NCBI GenBank assembly: GCA_905221605.1
Contig: CAJNDS010002086.1
Location: 507,501-571,500, forward strand
DNA from: Symbiodinium natans
Lineage: Eukaryota; Sar; Dinophyceae; Suessiales; Symbiodiniaceae
DNA length: 64,000 nucleotides
Direction of reading: 5' to 3'
Part shown: piece by piece, positions 55,783 through 64,000 of the stretch
Position numbering within the stretch: position 1 is the first letter of the stretch
How the letters are laid out: each line of letters opens with the position of its first letter
Program-made: the position numbers and the translations under genes
The notes under the pieces: model-generated
Database searches by the model: none
Seen by the model: only the letters and a program-made list of their open reading frames with translations
Told to the model about the DNA's origin: nothing

Positions 55783-56433
55783 CATTGAAGATGCAACTAG
55801 ACTTGGTGTGACTAGACTAGACCTTCATGTCGCAAACAATGAGGTCTTCATGCCGCGGTACAACCTCTTGACACAGGGGCCACTCGGCATGCGTCGTCCC
55901 GTCGTCACAGGTCGTGGGACTTCAGGTTTGCCATTGACCGTCATCCCAAGCCGTCATCACCGCCACCGATTCACGTGGCAAAACGCATACCAGGATGGGC
56001 TATTAAAGCCCCATAATCCCCACAATAAACCCTATCAAGTGCCTCTTCAAGGGGTTATTGGGTGGCATAGCCCGTCCCGGTACGGAACCCGAAAGGCGCC
56101 TTGCTTCAGGCATTGTTTGCCCCATCAGGATGTGATTTGCATGAGCTTCCAGCCGTTTGAGCCAATCGACCCAGGGACCGGCTCCAGCGGGATTCTTGCA
56201 GTCAGTACCTCGCAGCTTAATAAGGGTTTAGGGGTTTAGGGTTTAGGGTTTAGGGTTTAGGGGAGACCCTCGAGCATTCCTCTGGGACCACCCCAGGCTC
56301 GGTTGAGCTGCAGAGCCTGCCAGCTGCATGCATGAGAGTCGCCAAGTTAGGTCATCAAGCTGTGTCAGTGCTCTACATTCACCCACGTGTTTTAAAGGCA
56401 CGATTTCCAACGGGTCGCATTCTCCGCCGTTAA
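55783..56433 (+). CDS. Long composite frame with a family B element and a telomeric intron
   Basis: The acceptor is GTTGACTTTTAG. The frame reads IEDATRLGVTRLDLHVANNE, VFMPRYNLLTQGPLGMRRP and HHRHRFTWQNAY. Removing the family B element 55990-56080 with one TA (93 bases) continues as GTRKAPCFRHCLPHQDVICM and SFQPFEPIDPGTGSSGILAV. At 56226 a 35-base telomeric array starts with GTTTAGGG and ends TTTAG. Joining in matching phase continues as LEHSSGTTPGSVELQSLPAA and CMRVAKLGHQAVSVLYIHP to TAA at 56431. In total about 180 residues; family unknown. Confidence 0.5.
55990..56080. mobile_element. TIR element family B, copy 5
   Basis: 91 bp, flanked by TA, 3' end diverged to CGTCCCGG. It lies within the long composite frame 55783-56433. 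Confidence 0.83.
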
Positions 56434-56834
56434 AAGGCAAAAAATGAGCTCTCGGCGGCAGATGATGGCTGATAAAGTCAGGCAACCCCATGGAATGACC
56501 CCAAAGGCTTCTGAACAGGCCCTGTGCGATTCTGGGAGGCTCAGCTTCACACGGGGTAGTTTCCAGCACCTTTGAGGTTTGGAAGACATCTTCACAGCAT
56601 CCTTCAATTCTTCTGGGTGTTCAGGCCCCCCCAAAAAAAGCTGGGCCTCCAAAATGACTTCGAATTTGGTTTATGGCCTAAACTCAAACCGATGCATTCC
56701 ACCTGAGGTTCGGCCTGGGTGCATTCTTGCTCTGCTTCTTTCCTACGCAGCGTGCGCTGGACCCAACCTGTCAAGAAGCCGGACAGTGGCTCGGAGTTGA
56801 GGGTTTCGCCTAAACCCTAAACCCTAAACCCGAG

Positions 56835-57184
56835 AGTCTTTCGGGTTTCGGGCCTTGGGTTTCGGAATTTCGGCAGGATGAGCCCAGATCTTCCAAAACC
56901 CCTTAGTTAAGGTATATACCTTAATTCCTAATCAGGATCCTCAGCATAAATTAGGGTATATACCTTAATTCAGGGGTTTTGGAAGATCTGGGTACCATCG
57001 AGCAGCAGCAGTTGCAAGTTGGGTGCTTCCCAGCTTGGGACGATTTTGGGTCCTAGGGACTGCTTATCCAGGGACGATTGCAGTGAGGTCTCCAGCTTTG
57101 GAGGCCGTTACCGCAGGCATCTGCTAAGCCTCCGAGGTGGTTTAGAAGTTTTGGGGGCTACACCCTGCGAACCCTGCACCGCGG
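56835..57184 (+). CDS. Composite exon with a family A element
   Basis: It begins after a C-rich telomeric array (acceptor ACCCGAG) and reads ESLSGFGPWVSEFRQDE into the family A element 56883-56992. Removing the element plus two bases (112) continues as PSSSSCKLGASQLGTILGPR, DCLSRDDCSEVSSFGGRY, RRHLLSLRGGLEVLGATP and CEPCTA, ending exactly at GTTTAGGG (57185). It has telomeric arrays on both sides. The target duplication is imperfect here (AG versus TA). Family unknown. Confidence 0.5.
56883..56992. mobile_element. TIR element family A, copy 4
   Basis: 110 bp with a variant core (ATCAGGATCCTCAGCAT). Flanks are AG and TA, so the duplication has diverged or the insertion site was altered. Confidence 0.82.
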
Positions 57185-57749
57185 GTTTAGGGTTTAGGGT
57201 TTAGGGTTTAGGGTGCGAACCCTGCGCCGCACCCCAACTCTCTCCCGCCACAAGGAAAGCCCTTCTGTTCTTCCTCATCTATGCCCTGCTCTTCGTCCTG
57301 CACGTTTGGGGAGACAGTCGGGCTATTCCTGGCATGATGAACCTCACCGAGGATTGAACTCGACAGCCCCTGCCAACCAAATCCAACCGTTTGAAAATAT
57401 TCCCAGCAGCCGGAGGAGTTGGGTTTTTTATCTGTAGAGATTGCCCTGAACCCTACAAGCCCTAAACCCTAAACCCTATACCCAAAAAGCCCTAAACCAT
57501 TGGGCCACATGAGACTCCCGAGCCCAAACCGGGGCGGAAGGCCAGAGCAGAACGGCACCCGGCAACGGAACGGCACGCCGAATCGCTTTAGGGTTTAGGG
57601 CTTAGCGTTGAGGGTTGAGGGTTGAAGGGGTTAGGGTTTAGGGTTGAGGGTTGAGGGTTGAAGGGGTTTGGGTTTAGGGTTATAGGGTTTAGGGTTTAGG
57701 GTTTTAGATCGCGAACTTTTCCTTATCGGTCCTGGATCATCTGTTTCAG

Positions 57750-58073
57750 GCTGGCTGTTGGGTTCCGCAGCTGGGTTCACTGCAAGTTCATCGTCACTTG
57801 CTGACACAGATCTTCCAAAACCCCTTTATGAAGGTATATACCTTGATTCCTAATCAGGATCCTCAGTATAAATTAGGGTATATACCTTAATTAAGGGGTT
57901 TTGGAAGATCTGGGGAACTTGCAAACCTCAAGCCTCCAGCTTCCCTAGGCTCCAGTCCTCGGGTTTTGGAGCTTCGGTCTTTGCATTTGCCTAGCGACAC
58001 GGACTTAGGCTTTAGGGAATTCAGGCTTTTGGCGGTTGTGCGCTGCACACTTCGCCCTTACAGCAGGCTGTAG
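57750..58073 (+). CDS. Composite exon with a family A element, probable 3' end
   Basis: The acceptor is GATCATCTGTTTCAG. The frame WLLGSAAGFTASSSSLAE crosses the family A element 57805-57914 (duplication GA; 112 bases removed), then reads LANLKPPASLGSSPRVLELR, SLHLPSDTDLGFREFRLLAV and VRCTLRPYSRL to TAG at 58071. The short telomere-like TTAGGC near 58005 lies inside the frame. Confidence 0.45.
57805..57914. mobile_element. TIR element family A, copy 5
   Basis: 110 bp, first bases mutated to CACAGATC, flanked by GA. It shares the variant core of copy 4, so the two are sister copies about 0.9 kb apart. Confidence 0.82.
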
Positions 58074-58190
58074 TGCAGGATAGTGCTGGCTGGGAGGGTT
58101 TGCCTACCTTGGGGGCCACGGACAGGACTTGCGCCGAAAGCACGCCACCTGGATTGCATGGGATGCAGGCGCTGCCCTAGAACCTAGTGC

Positions 58191-58415
58191 ACAACCCCTG
58201 TTCTAGAATGGGTGTGACTAAAGTACCCAGATCTTCCAAAACCCCTTAATTAAGGAATATACCCTAATTTATACTAAGGATCCTTATTGTGAATTAGGGT
58301 ATATACCTTTATTAAGGGGTTTTGGAAGATCTGGGTACTTCTTCGCAGCATCGTAGCCAAAGTCGCTGTAATCTCGCCGCATGCAGAACTACCATGTTGA
58401 ACAGAATTTGGAGCC
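58191..58415 (+). CDS. Short exon-like frame around a family A element
   Basis: After the acceptor CCCTGTTCTAG, a short frame MGVTKV meets the family A element 58226-58335 with a perfect TA duplication. Removal continues as LLRSIVAKVAVISPHAELPC to TGA. The upstream part is only a few codons, so support is low. Confidence 0.25.
58226..58335. mobile_element. TIR element family A, copy 6
   Basis: 110 bp, flanked by a perfect TA duplication, with a core like copies 1-3. Confidence 0.85.
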
Positions 58416-60043
58416 ATGCCTGACACCCTACCGCACACTCTTCAAACCCAGGTTACCTAGATCAATGGCACATGTGTTCCAAAAGCGGTTGCAAAAGAAC
58501 TTGCCCGGTCTAGCCAAGCTATCAGGTCATACCTGGATCCCCACCAGAGACTTTTAATGTCCAGAATCTAAGACCGGCACCACCCTTGGACTTCTACTGG
58601 ATGTGGCGAACCTTTACGATGTCGGGCACTGGCTTCTCGACAAGCTGGATCAGCAACATCAGCCAGCAAGACCTCAAAGTTGTGCGATAAGTCAGTCCTG
58701 ACGCCAGAACCCCTTAACATCTACAGCCTTGCAAAGTGCGACAGCCAGCTGCCCACAAACTTGCTTGACATTGAGCTTAAGACCCTAATCAGGAGGAAGT
58801 GCAAAGCGGCAGGGATTTGCTCATGTGGGAGCGCTGTGCAATGCGTGCACAGTCTTGTGGATGTTATGATCTCTTGAAACACTGGACCAGGTTTTGTGTT
58901 GCCGCGTACTTCGCACTGGTGCCCTGCCGGTTGGCGGAGGCTCAGGCTTCAGGACACTAGGTTGTATGGAGAGATGGCTTGGCAGCTTGCAAAAAGGGGG
59001 CGGATGCAGTCTCCAAGCCAAGCTTGAAGGCCTGAGTCCTAAGTTTCAAAAGGGTTGACGGCTCAGGAGATTGGATAAGCCTGATAGGAAACGGCAGATT
59101 GCATCAGGCTTTTGGATGCCGCAACCCTCGCCCTGAATCTTAAAGCCAACAGGGTCTTCAGCTGCAAAAGGATTTGAGACCCAAGCCCTAAGCTGCAAAA
59201 TAGGGCGAAAGGCCTGCAGTGTTGAGGATCCTTGGGATTGAGGATTTACCTGTAGCTCGCCCGCTGCTGCGACTTGCGCTGCATGCATGCATGCATGAAT
59301 GCATGAATGCATGTGTGTGTGTGTAATAATTGGAGCTGTGGATTGTATTGACTCTGACCGCCCTGAGACTCAAACTGCTATTTTGCTGGTCGACCGGTAG
59401 CCGGTACCTCCACACATGGACCTGTCGTGGCTACGGCTACCCTATCACAAATCTTGGTCCTTGTTGTTAGGTTCTCCTTCGGCAGTGGATCAAGAGTTTT
59501 CGTATGCCGCCAGTGCTGGCTTTGAACTACTGGCGTTGGATGGTATGACTTGGTTACCTGGTCCAGAAAGGGGTTTGCCCTCAAAAGTGAGGGATATAAG
59601 GCGGGACCCCTACTAGAAGGGATCCTTAAACGTATTCTTATTCCCCTCGATAATAGCGCTTATGTATACCTTATATAGTCCCTAAACACCGAAGCAGCCC
59701 CTCCCTTACCCCTTAAGGTTCCCTCCTGTCGTCCCTTGAAGAAGGGTAGTTTTGGATGGGCTGTGCTTTTTGCTTTCAATAGCTATTCCCATCTTTGCAG
59801 CCTGATCCTTCCCCCTCCCTTCAGAGCCACGGAGAAGCTGCTCATAAGCTTACACACGAGCTTACACCTTTACACCTTAAAAGCCTTAAAGTTACTTCTG
59901 CAGCACCGCATAGCAACGCCCGAGGTCCACACTGGCCAGATGATAGGCGGACTAATGAATGCCACCTTCGGAAACGCAGCGTGCGCCTCAGACGCTGCTG
60001 CATGGCTTTGTGGAGACTGACGGTGCGGGTTTCGCAAAGACAG
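58416..60043. other. Telomere-free stretch, no firm gene
   Basis: Open frames of 60-95 codons occur on both strands (for example 58680-58877 and 59736-60020 on plus) but none has splice edges or a domain that would decide it. Confidence 0.4.
59282..59326. repeat. GCAT / GT microsatellite
   Basis: GCATGCATGCATGCATGAAT units followed by GT repeats. Confidence 0.9.
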
Positions 60044-60242
60044 GCTAACGGCTAAACCCCTAAGGCATTTCTTTATGTTAAGTAATGTCTTTGTGGTGCT
60101 TTACTGTAACTTTACATCTTTAGCCTTTTTGGGTCTTATTGGGTTTCTGAATAAGGCAGCTAAAAGTTTCATTTTTAGCTACCCTTCTGAGTGCAGCCAA
60201 GATGTATGTCGGGAGGGGAGGGGGAGTCGTGACTGTGAAAGG
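60044..60242 (+). CDS. Exon-like frame interrupted by a family G element
   Basis: The acceptor is TCGCAAAGACAG. The frame LTAKPLRHFFMLSNV crosses the element 60089-60201, which is flanked by the perfect 4-base duplication ATGT. It continues as CREGRGSRDCER up to GTTTAGGG at 60243. Removal of 117 bases does not change the frame here, so this is a weaker test than others. Confidence 0.3.
60089..60201. mobile_element. Element family G, copy 2
   Basis: 113 bp, flanked by a perfect 4-base duplication ATGT. Confidence 0.8.
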
Positions 60243-60510
60243 GTTTAGGGTTTAGGGTTTAGGGTTTAGGGTTTAGGGTTTAGGGTTTAGGGTTTAGGGT
60301 TTAGGGTTTAGGGTTTAGGGTTTAGGGTTTAGGGTAGCCCTGCTCGGGCCAATCCGTCGAGTCCTTCTGGCCGAGATAAATCGGATGCTGCCACCACGGG
60401 TGTAGGATGAGGGCCTGTGGCTTTCGTTCATGTGGGGGGTGAATGCGAAGGATGGCTTCCCTAAACCCTAAACCCTAAACCCTAAACCCTAAACCCTAAA
60501 CCCTAAACCC
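60240..60510. repeat. Last telomeric arrays before the gene-bearing right end
   Basis: 60243-60334 is TTTAGGG and 60460-60510 is CCCTAAA; none occurs beyond 60511. The 125 bp between has no convincing frame. Confidence 0.9.
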
Positions 60511-61663
60511 ACGACTGTCTGAACACACCCCTACCTTCAGCAGACAATTTCTTCGGCGAGGGGACGCGGGTCGGGGGGAGGACGGGTGAACAGTCTTCCT
60601 GGGGCCTTTTTTTTGCGGAGGTCGGAGCCTGAATGATTCCTTTAGTACTTCCATAATCATCAGTATGCTATGATCAGTTCTATTCTTAAACTACACCTGT
60701 CGTGTTTTGGCGAACTTGTTTTTTTGAATGCTGCTGCTAAAGCCTGGCATTTGCATAACCGAAGTATGTTGCATCAGTTGCAGATCAGGATCGTAGGTCG
60801 CAGTTTGCAGGTTGAGATGATCGTGACTGTGAACGCTATCAAGGCACGGCTAACTTTCAGCCGCTGCAAGCGCAGGATTTTGGATGGGGGGGTTGGGGTT
60901 TTTCAGATTCCGCTGACGAGCGCCGATGTTGCTCGCATGTCCACGTTCCCGGGTACGTGTCCCTAAAAGGGGAAGATTCCGTACAGCAATGCCGTAAGCT
61001 CAGCTGTTCGAACATCATCTCTAGTGAGTGCACGTCTATACTTCGGAGCCTGAAACCCAGGCCGTTGGCTGTACGTTTTTCTGTGTCCAGTGCATGGGGC
61101 CACGCCAGGAGCAACGGAGGGGGTGCGCATGCCCACAGGCAAGATGTTTTGCTTGGACCCAACTATCCTTCGATTTGCCATTTTGCTCAACTCCTGCGCT
61201 GCCTTAGGGTCGCCGTAGACGTGAGGATCAGCATGCTCGGGGCTACTTGCACAATTCTTCGGACTGTCTTCTAGGGGTGAGGGGATGCTCTGTAGACACT
61301 CTTCTGTTGGGTGATGTTAGGGCCCCCTTTCGTAGCCGACTTGTAGAAGTCGTAGAACTAGCTTGCGGCTTGCGCGTTTTGCTTGGGGAACATGGCCATG
61401 GCTCGTGCCTTCCAGCTGGGTGACAGGGTGACCGTCGCTCAGACACAGCTGCTCTCCTGAAAAGTGCCCTAGATTCCTAGATGCTACTTCGGTTCATTGT
61501 CGTGCATGGAGTTCGGCACAACGAGCTGAGGCTAGCACAAGCAACCGCTCCCCCACCCACCAAGCGCTCTGAAACAACACCTGGTGCCTAAAACCCGGTG
61601 CGCGTGATGGGCCAGAAAGAGGCAGTTGGGTTACATGGAGCGGAGGTGCTCTTCAAGCGCGGC
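60511..61663. other. Repeat-free flank of the GRDP/NTF2 gene
   Basis: No arrays or TIR elements. Plus frame 60670-60966 and plus frame 60957-61274 are open for about 100 codons each. The missing 3' exons of the minus-strand gene could lie here, but no His-Asp-Pro continuation of the GRDP domain was found. Confidence 0.4.
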
Positions 61664-61756
61664 AAAATACAAAAAAAAAAAAAAAAAAAAATATATATAA
61701 AAAATAAAAAAAAAAAAAACAAAATAAAAAAAAAAAAAAAAAATAAACAAGAATAC
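61664..61756 (-). repeat. T-rich (minus) / A-rich (plus) tract in intron
   Basis: About 75 bases of nearly pure A on the plus strand with scattered T and C, directly downstream of the exon 5 donor. On the gene strand it is a pyrimidine-only run, as in an expanded polypyrimidine tract. Translating it gives only Phe/Ile runs and is not coding. Confidence 0.8.
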
Positions 61757-62067
61757 ATGGAGGACGTGGCCGAACAGCGCCCGTGTGTCAGCCTGGTACT
61801 TCTTGGTATTCAGGATGTGGGCATGCCACGCATCATCCACCTGCTGCGAAGGCACAGGGTTCAGGCCGGCACCCACCAGGGTCAAGTACTTTCGGTACTC
61901 TTCCGCAAGGCTTGCTGCCTTGCTGGGCGAGTAGCCATCCTTCCCGAGAACGGCTACCACAGCGTTGAGGTCAAGCGCTTTCACCTTCTCGGCAGCTGTC
62001 TTGAAGCTGTGCGTTTGCTGCAGGGACGGCTGTCTGCTGGAACGCAAACACTCCGTGGGCTCGGGGC
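61757..62067 (-). CDS. Exon 5: GRDP-like domain B
   Basis: 103 codons plus two bases, following the acceptor CTCCAG before GCCCCG. It repeats domain A: FKTAAEKVKALDLNAVVAVL, SLAEEYRKYLTLVGAG, VDDAWHAHILNTKKY and DTRALFGHVLH. The Trp-His-x-His pair is intact here, but the Asp-Cys of domain A is Asp-Thr. The exon ends at CAT before GTATTC, where a long T-rich intron starts. The continuation (expected His-Asp-Pro) was not found, so the C-terminus is open. Confidence 0.72.
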
Positions 62068-64000
62068 CTGGAGACGTTGCGTTATCTGTGGCGCAATCAC
62101 ATGGTATGGGCAGGGACTGATCCGCAAAAAGAAGCACAAGTAACGTGGTGTTCTCATGTTGGCAAGGCACTCGCCGCGAGGGCAGCTTCTTGCGACAGGA
62201 GCAAGGTCTGACTCAGGCCGCTGTCGCCCAAGTCGGCCTTGTCGTTTTCCAGGGAACCTATCCAGACCTTGATGTCCTGGATCTTGCCATCGGGGTTCAC
62301 CTCAAAAACCAGGACTCCCATGCGAGGGTGCATGTCGTTCTTAAGCTCGAGCATGAAGGCACCTCCGTCCACAGAAAGGAACTCTCGGGCCCCGCTGGCA
62401 TGCTCGAAGTCCCGGAAGAAGTTCATCACGTCAGCCTTCCCAGTATGAATTTCGGGTTCAATGTCCATTTGCGACATCCGAAGCATGCGCACATCGTCCG
62501 CCAGAAGCTCTTCCTTCGGCTCCGCGTTGAGGCTTTGCATCCAGGACTCCATGGCAGCCTTGGTCAAGGTGACGTCTGTCTCCCCGGCATCGACCAGCGC
62601 CTCAAGTCTGGCGCACGACATGGCGCGACATGGCGCGACATGGCACGACATGGCACGACATGGCACGACAGATTGTCAGAGAGATGCACGAAGCCGCACG
62701 CTCAAGAGGTCTATGCAAGCCTATTCTAGAATCAGCTTATGAGCCTCCGCGATTCAGCTGCTACTGAGATGCCGGCCTGCGATCCGTTGCCCAGAGTTGT
62801 TAGCCCCGCGTCGTTCAAGTCCTCTTTGTCCTTTCTCAAGGAGGTCATCCAGATCTTGATGTCGAAGATCTGGCCTTGCGAGTTCACCTCGAAAACGTCA
62901 GCCCCCATGCGCAGGTTCTTTGTCGTCTCGATGGCAAAGGCACCGGGGGTCACGGAAAGGAACTCGCGTGCGCTGTCGGCATGCCCATGCTGGTGGAAGA
63001 AGGACAGAGCTTCGATTCTGCCATCAAAGGTCGTGGCATTGGAGCTGTGTTGCGAAAGCACCATCAAATGGACATCCTCCGTCATGAGGTCCTCACGGAA
63101 GATCGACTTCTCGTTGATGTGGTCAAGCCACTGCTGCATGGTGGCAGCAGGGTCCATGCTCTGGGAGAGGCCGACGGCCTTTGCCGGCTGTTCCCAAACA
63201 AGTCGGTCTACCATGCCGAAGTAGTCGCAGATCTGCTGCTGCATCTGCTCCAGCCGACTGGCTTCCAAGTGCTGAGCAAGGGGGTCGTGTTCAAGCAAGT
63301 GGCCAAACACCTCACGGCAGTCCCGCTCGTACGTCTGTGTGAACCTGGGCTTCGGACTACCAAGGCTAGAAAACTGCAACCGACGAACGTCCGCCGGTCC
63401 GCGGACGTGTCGGCAGCTAACAGTTAGTAAGCCCACATGGTCAGGACAGGTGGCATGATGTGGGCTTGCCAGGCATCAACGACCATCTTGGGCGCGACCG
63501 GCGTCTCCCCCATGCCCATCAACACCAGGAACTTGCGGTACTCATCGGCGGCCCTCTTAGCAATCTTGGGCATGTAGTCCTTCTTCTTGACAAGGCGGGC
63601 GATGACAGCATCCAGGTCGAGGGCAGCGACCTTTTGCAAAAGCAGCTCGAACTTCGCCTTGCTCTCGCCCGCCAGAGGAGCTCCTGAGAAAAAATCTGAG
63701 AAGAAAGAACTCCTGAGCAGAATTTCGCAAAGGAAGAGAGCCGACTCCGGGCGACATGCAAAGTGCAAAAAACAAGCAGAAAAAATATTCAAGACAAAAC
63801 AGGCGGAGATGACAGGCGCAGGGCTCCTGTCGGTGTGCATTCAGAATCTCCTGGAGGCACCAGCTCCTTTGACTCCTTTGACTGGGCGAGGAAGGCCAGG
63901 AGATCTCCGTGCTCCTTCTGCATCTTTTCCCTCTTCTGCATCTTTTTGTTCATCTTGTTGCTCATCTTCTTGTTCATCTTCTTGTTCATCTTGTTCGGTG
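61757..64000 (-). CDS. Multi-exon gene: GRDP-like and NTF2-like domain protein (partial)
   Basis: Seen: a leftward gene open at the window edge. Exons are placed at about 63850-64000, 63455-63683, 62765-63344, 62171-62600 and 61757-62067. The last four join with matching phases and no stops (75, 193, 143 and 103 whole codons plus split codons). The domain order is Lys/Met-rich N-terminal stretch, GRDP-like A, NTF2-like A, NTF2-like B, GRDP-like B. The GRDP-like family is recognised by a Tyr-Arg-Lys-Phe/Tyr-Leu helix, then Asp-Ala-Trp-His/Gln-Ala-His-Ile and Phe-Gly-His. The two NTF2-like domains share AREFLSV, VFEVN and a DIK/W element followed by SL. Known: GRDP/DUF1399 proteins occur in plants and bacteria with poorly defined roles, and NTF2-like folds bind small ligands or mediate dimerisation. 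No catalytic role can be assigned. The gene lies in a repeat-free 3.5 kb. The 3' end past 61757 and the first splice junction are unresolved. Confidence 0.82.
62171..62600 (-). CDS. Exon 4: NTF2/SnoaL-like domain B
   Basis: 143 codons plus one base. It is a divergent paralogue of domain A in the previous exon, with shared landmarks MESWMQSL, FFRDFEHASGAREFLSV, GAF, VFEVNPDGKIQDIKVW and SLENDKADLGDSGL in the same order and spacing. The acceptor is CTTGAG before GCGCTG. The donor GCGA|GTGCCT splits a Ser codon that the next exon completes. Internal duplication of an NTF2-like exon is the simplest origin. Confidence 0.72.
62615..62670. repeat. 10 bp tandem repeat (GGCACGACAT-like) in intron 3
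   Basis: Five to six copies of a 10-base unit, three ending GGCACGACAT and the rest GGCGCGACAT, inside the intron between the two NTF2-like exons. It is intronic by the phase argument. Confidence 0.75.
62765..63344 (-). CDS. Exon 3: end of GRDP-like A plus NTF2/SnoaL-like domain A
   Basis: 193 codons. It opens with TQTYERDCREVFGHLLEHDP, the C-terminal part of the GRDP motif (Tyr, Asp-Cys, Phe-Gly, His). A Gln-rich linker helix follows, then an NTF2-like domain from about codon 65 to 180 with EALSFFHQHGHADSAREFLS, GAFAIET and a VFEVN/DIKIW strand pair. The exon probably ends at TCA before GTAGCA (62764), because downstream frame reading reaches a stop at 62732 and phase 0 matches the next exon. 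An alternative is that translation ends at 62732. Confidence 0.75.
63345..63454 (-). other. 110 bp intron with GC donor and AG|G acceptor
   Basis: The intron runs from GCCACC (63454 leftward) to AAGCCCAG (63345). Removal rebuilds the conserved GRDP segment His-Ile-Met-Phe-Thr-Gln-Thr-Tyr-Glu-Arg-Asp-Cys in exact register with family members, which fixes both ends. GC donors and AG|G acceptors are known features of dinoflagellate introns. Confidence 0.75.
63455..63683 (-). CDS. Exon 2: GRDP-like domain A
   Basis: 75 codons with split codons at both ends. The acceptor is a pyrimidine-rich tract ending TTTTTTCTCAG before GAGCTC. The peptide runs from a helix (FELLLQKVAALDLDAVIARL) through DEYRKFLVLMGMGETPVAP to VVDAWQAHI. 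The family motif is normally Trp-His-x-His; here the first His is Gln, so this copy may have lost a metal- or ligand-binding residue. The exon ends CATCAT before a GC donor, and the codon split across the intron rebuilds Met. Confidence 0.75.
63850..64000 (-). CDS. Exon 1 (partial): Lys/Met/Asn-rich coiled-coil-like segment
   Basis: Reading leftward from the window edge, the frame encodes repeated Asn-Lys-Lys-Met units from a 12-base tandem repeat, then KEHGDLLAFLAQSKESKEL and a Pro-Pro-Gly turn. It stays open to a stop at 63789, but the next exon joins in another phase, so the splice donor lies somewhere in 63789-63855 and could not be fixed. The charged repeat suggests a helical or coiled-coil leader. 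It continues beyond the window, so the true start is not visible. Confidence 0.6.

Overview
Eukaryotic nuclear DNA, most likely from a dinoflagellate. The evidence is TTTAGGG-type telomeric repeats scattered inside the sequence on both strands, roughly every few hundred bases; introns with AG|G acceptors and at least one GC donor in the one gene recognised by family; abundant short terminal-inverted-repeat (TIR) elements; and long microsatellites. Nothing looks bacterial or viral. No rRNA, tRNA or CRISPR array was found.

The only gene recognised by family lies at the right end (about 61757-64000, minus strand, open at both ends). It combines two glycine-rich-domain-protein-like (GRDP/DUF1399-like) domains with two NTF2/SnoaL-like domains. 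Four exons join in consistent phase, and this 3.5 kb stretch has no telomeric repeats or TIR elements.

The other 61 kb is a mosaic of short plus-strand exon-like pieces (about 25-200 nt) separated by telomeric arrays and by at least ten families of 80-117 bp TIR elements. Three observations stand out. (1) Many TIR elements sit inside open reading frames. Removing the element plus one copy of its 2-4 bp target duplication restores a continuous frame. The best case, 52916-53631, holds three unrelated elements whose removal gives one 133-codon frame; about a dozen other insertions behave the same way. (2) Sense-oriented telomeric arrays repeatedly start exactly where a splice donor is needed (GTTTAGGG) and end with an AG acceptor, with matching phase on both sides, so arrays may serve as introns or intron starts. 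(3) C-rich arrays often lie directly upstream of an exon acceptor.

Layout: 0-11 kb, dense exon-like pieces with TIR families A-E; 11-18 kb, mostly telomeric arrays, with one good exon at 15.6 kb; 18-20 kb, a probable multi-exon gene around a 370 bp minisatellite; 20-37 kb, isolated exon-like pieces; 37-46 kb, longer open frames plus a 290 bp pyrimidine tract and a 1.1 kb alternating purine-pyrimidine tract; 46-52.5 kb, repeat-rich and poor in exons; 52.5-58 kb, the best cluster of composite frames; 58-61 kb, sparse; 61.7-64 kb, the GRDP/NTF2 gene.

Limits: open stretches of 30-60 codons are common by chance at this base composition, often in more than one frame. Apart from the right-end gene, all exon calls are inferences from open frame, splice-like edges and phase. 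No homology search or transcript was available.
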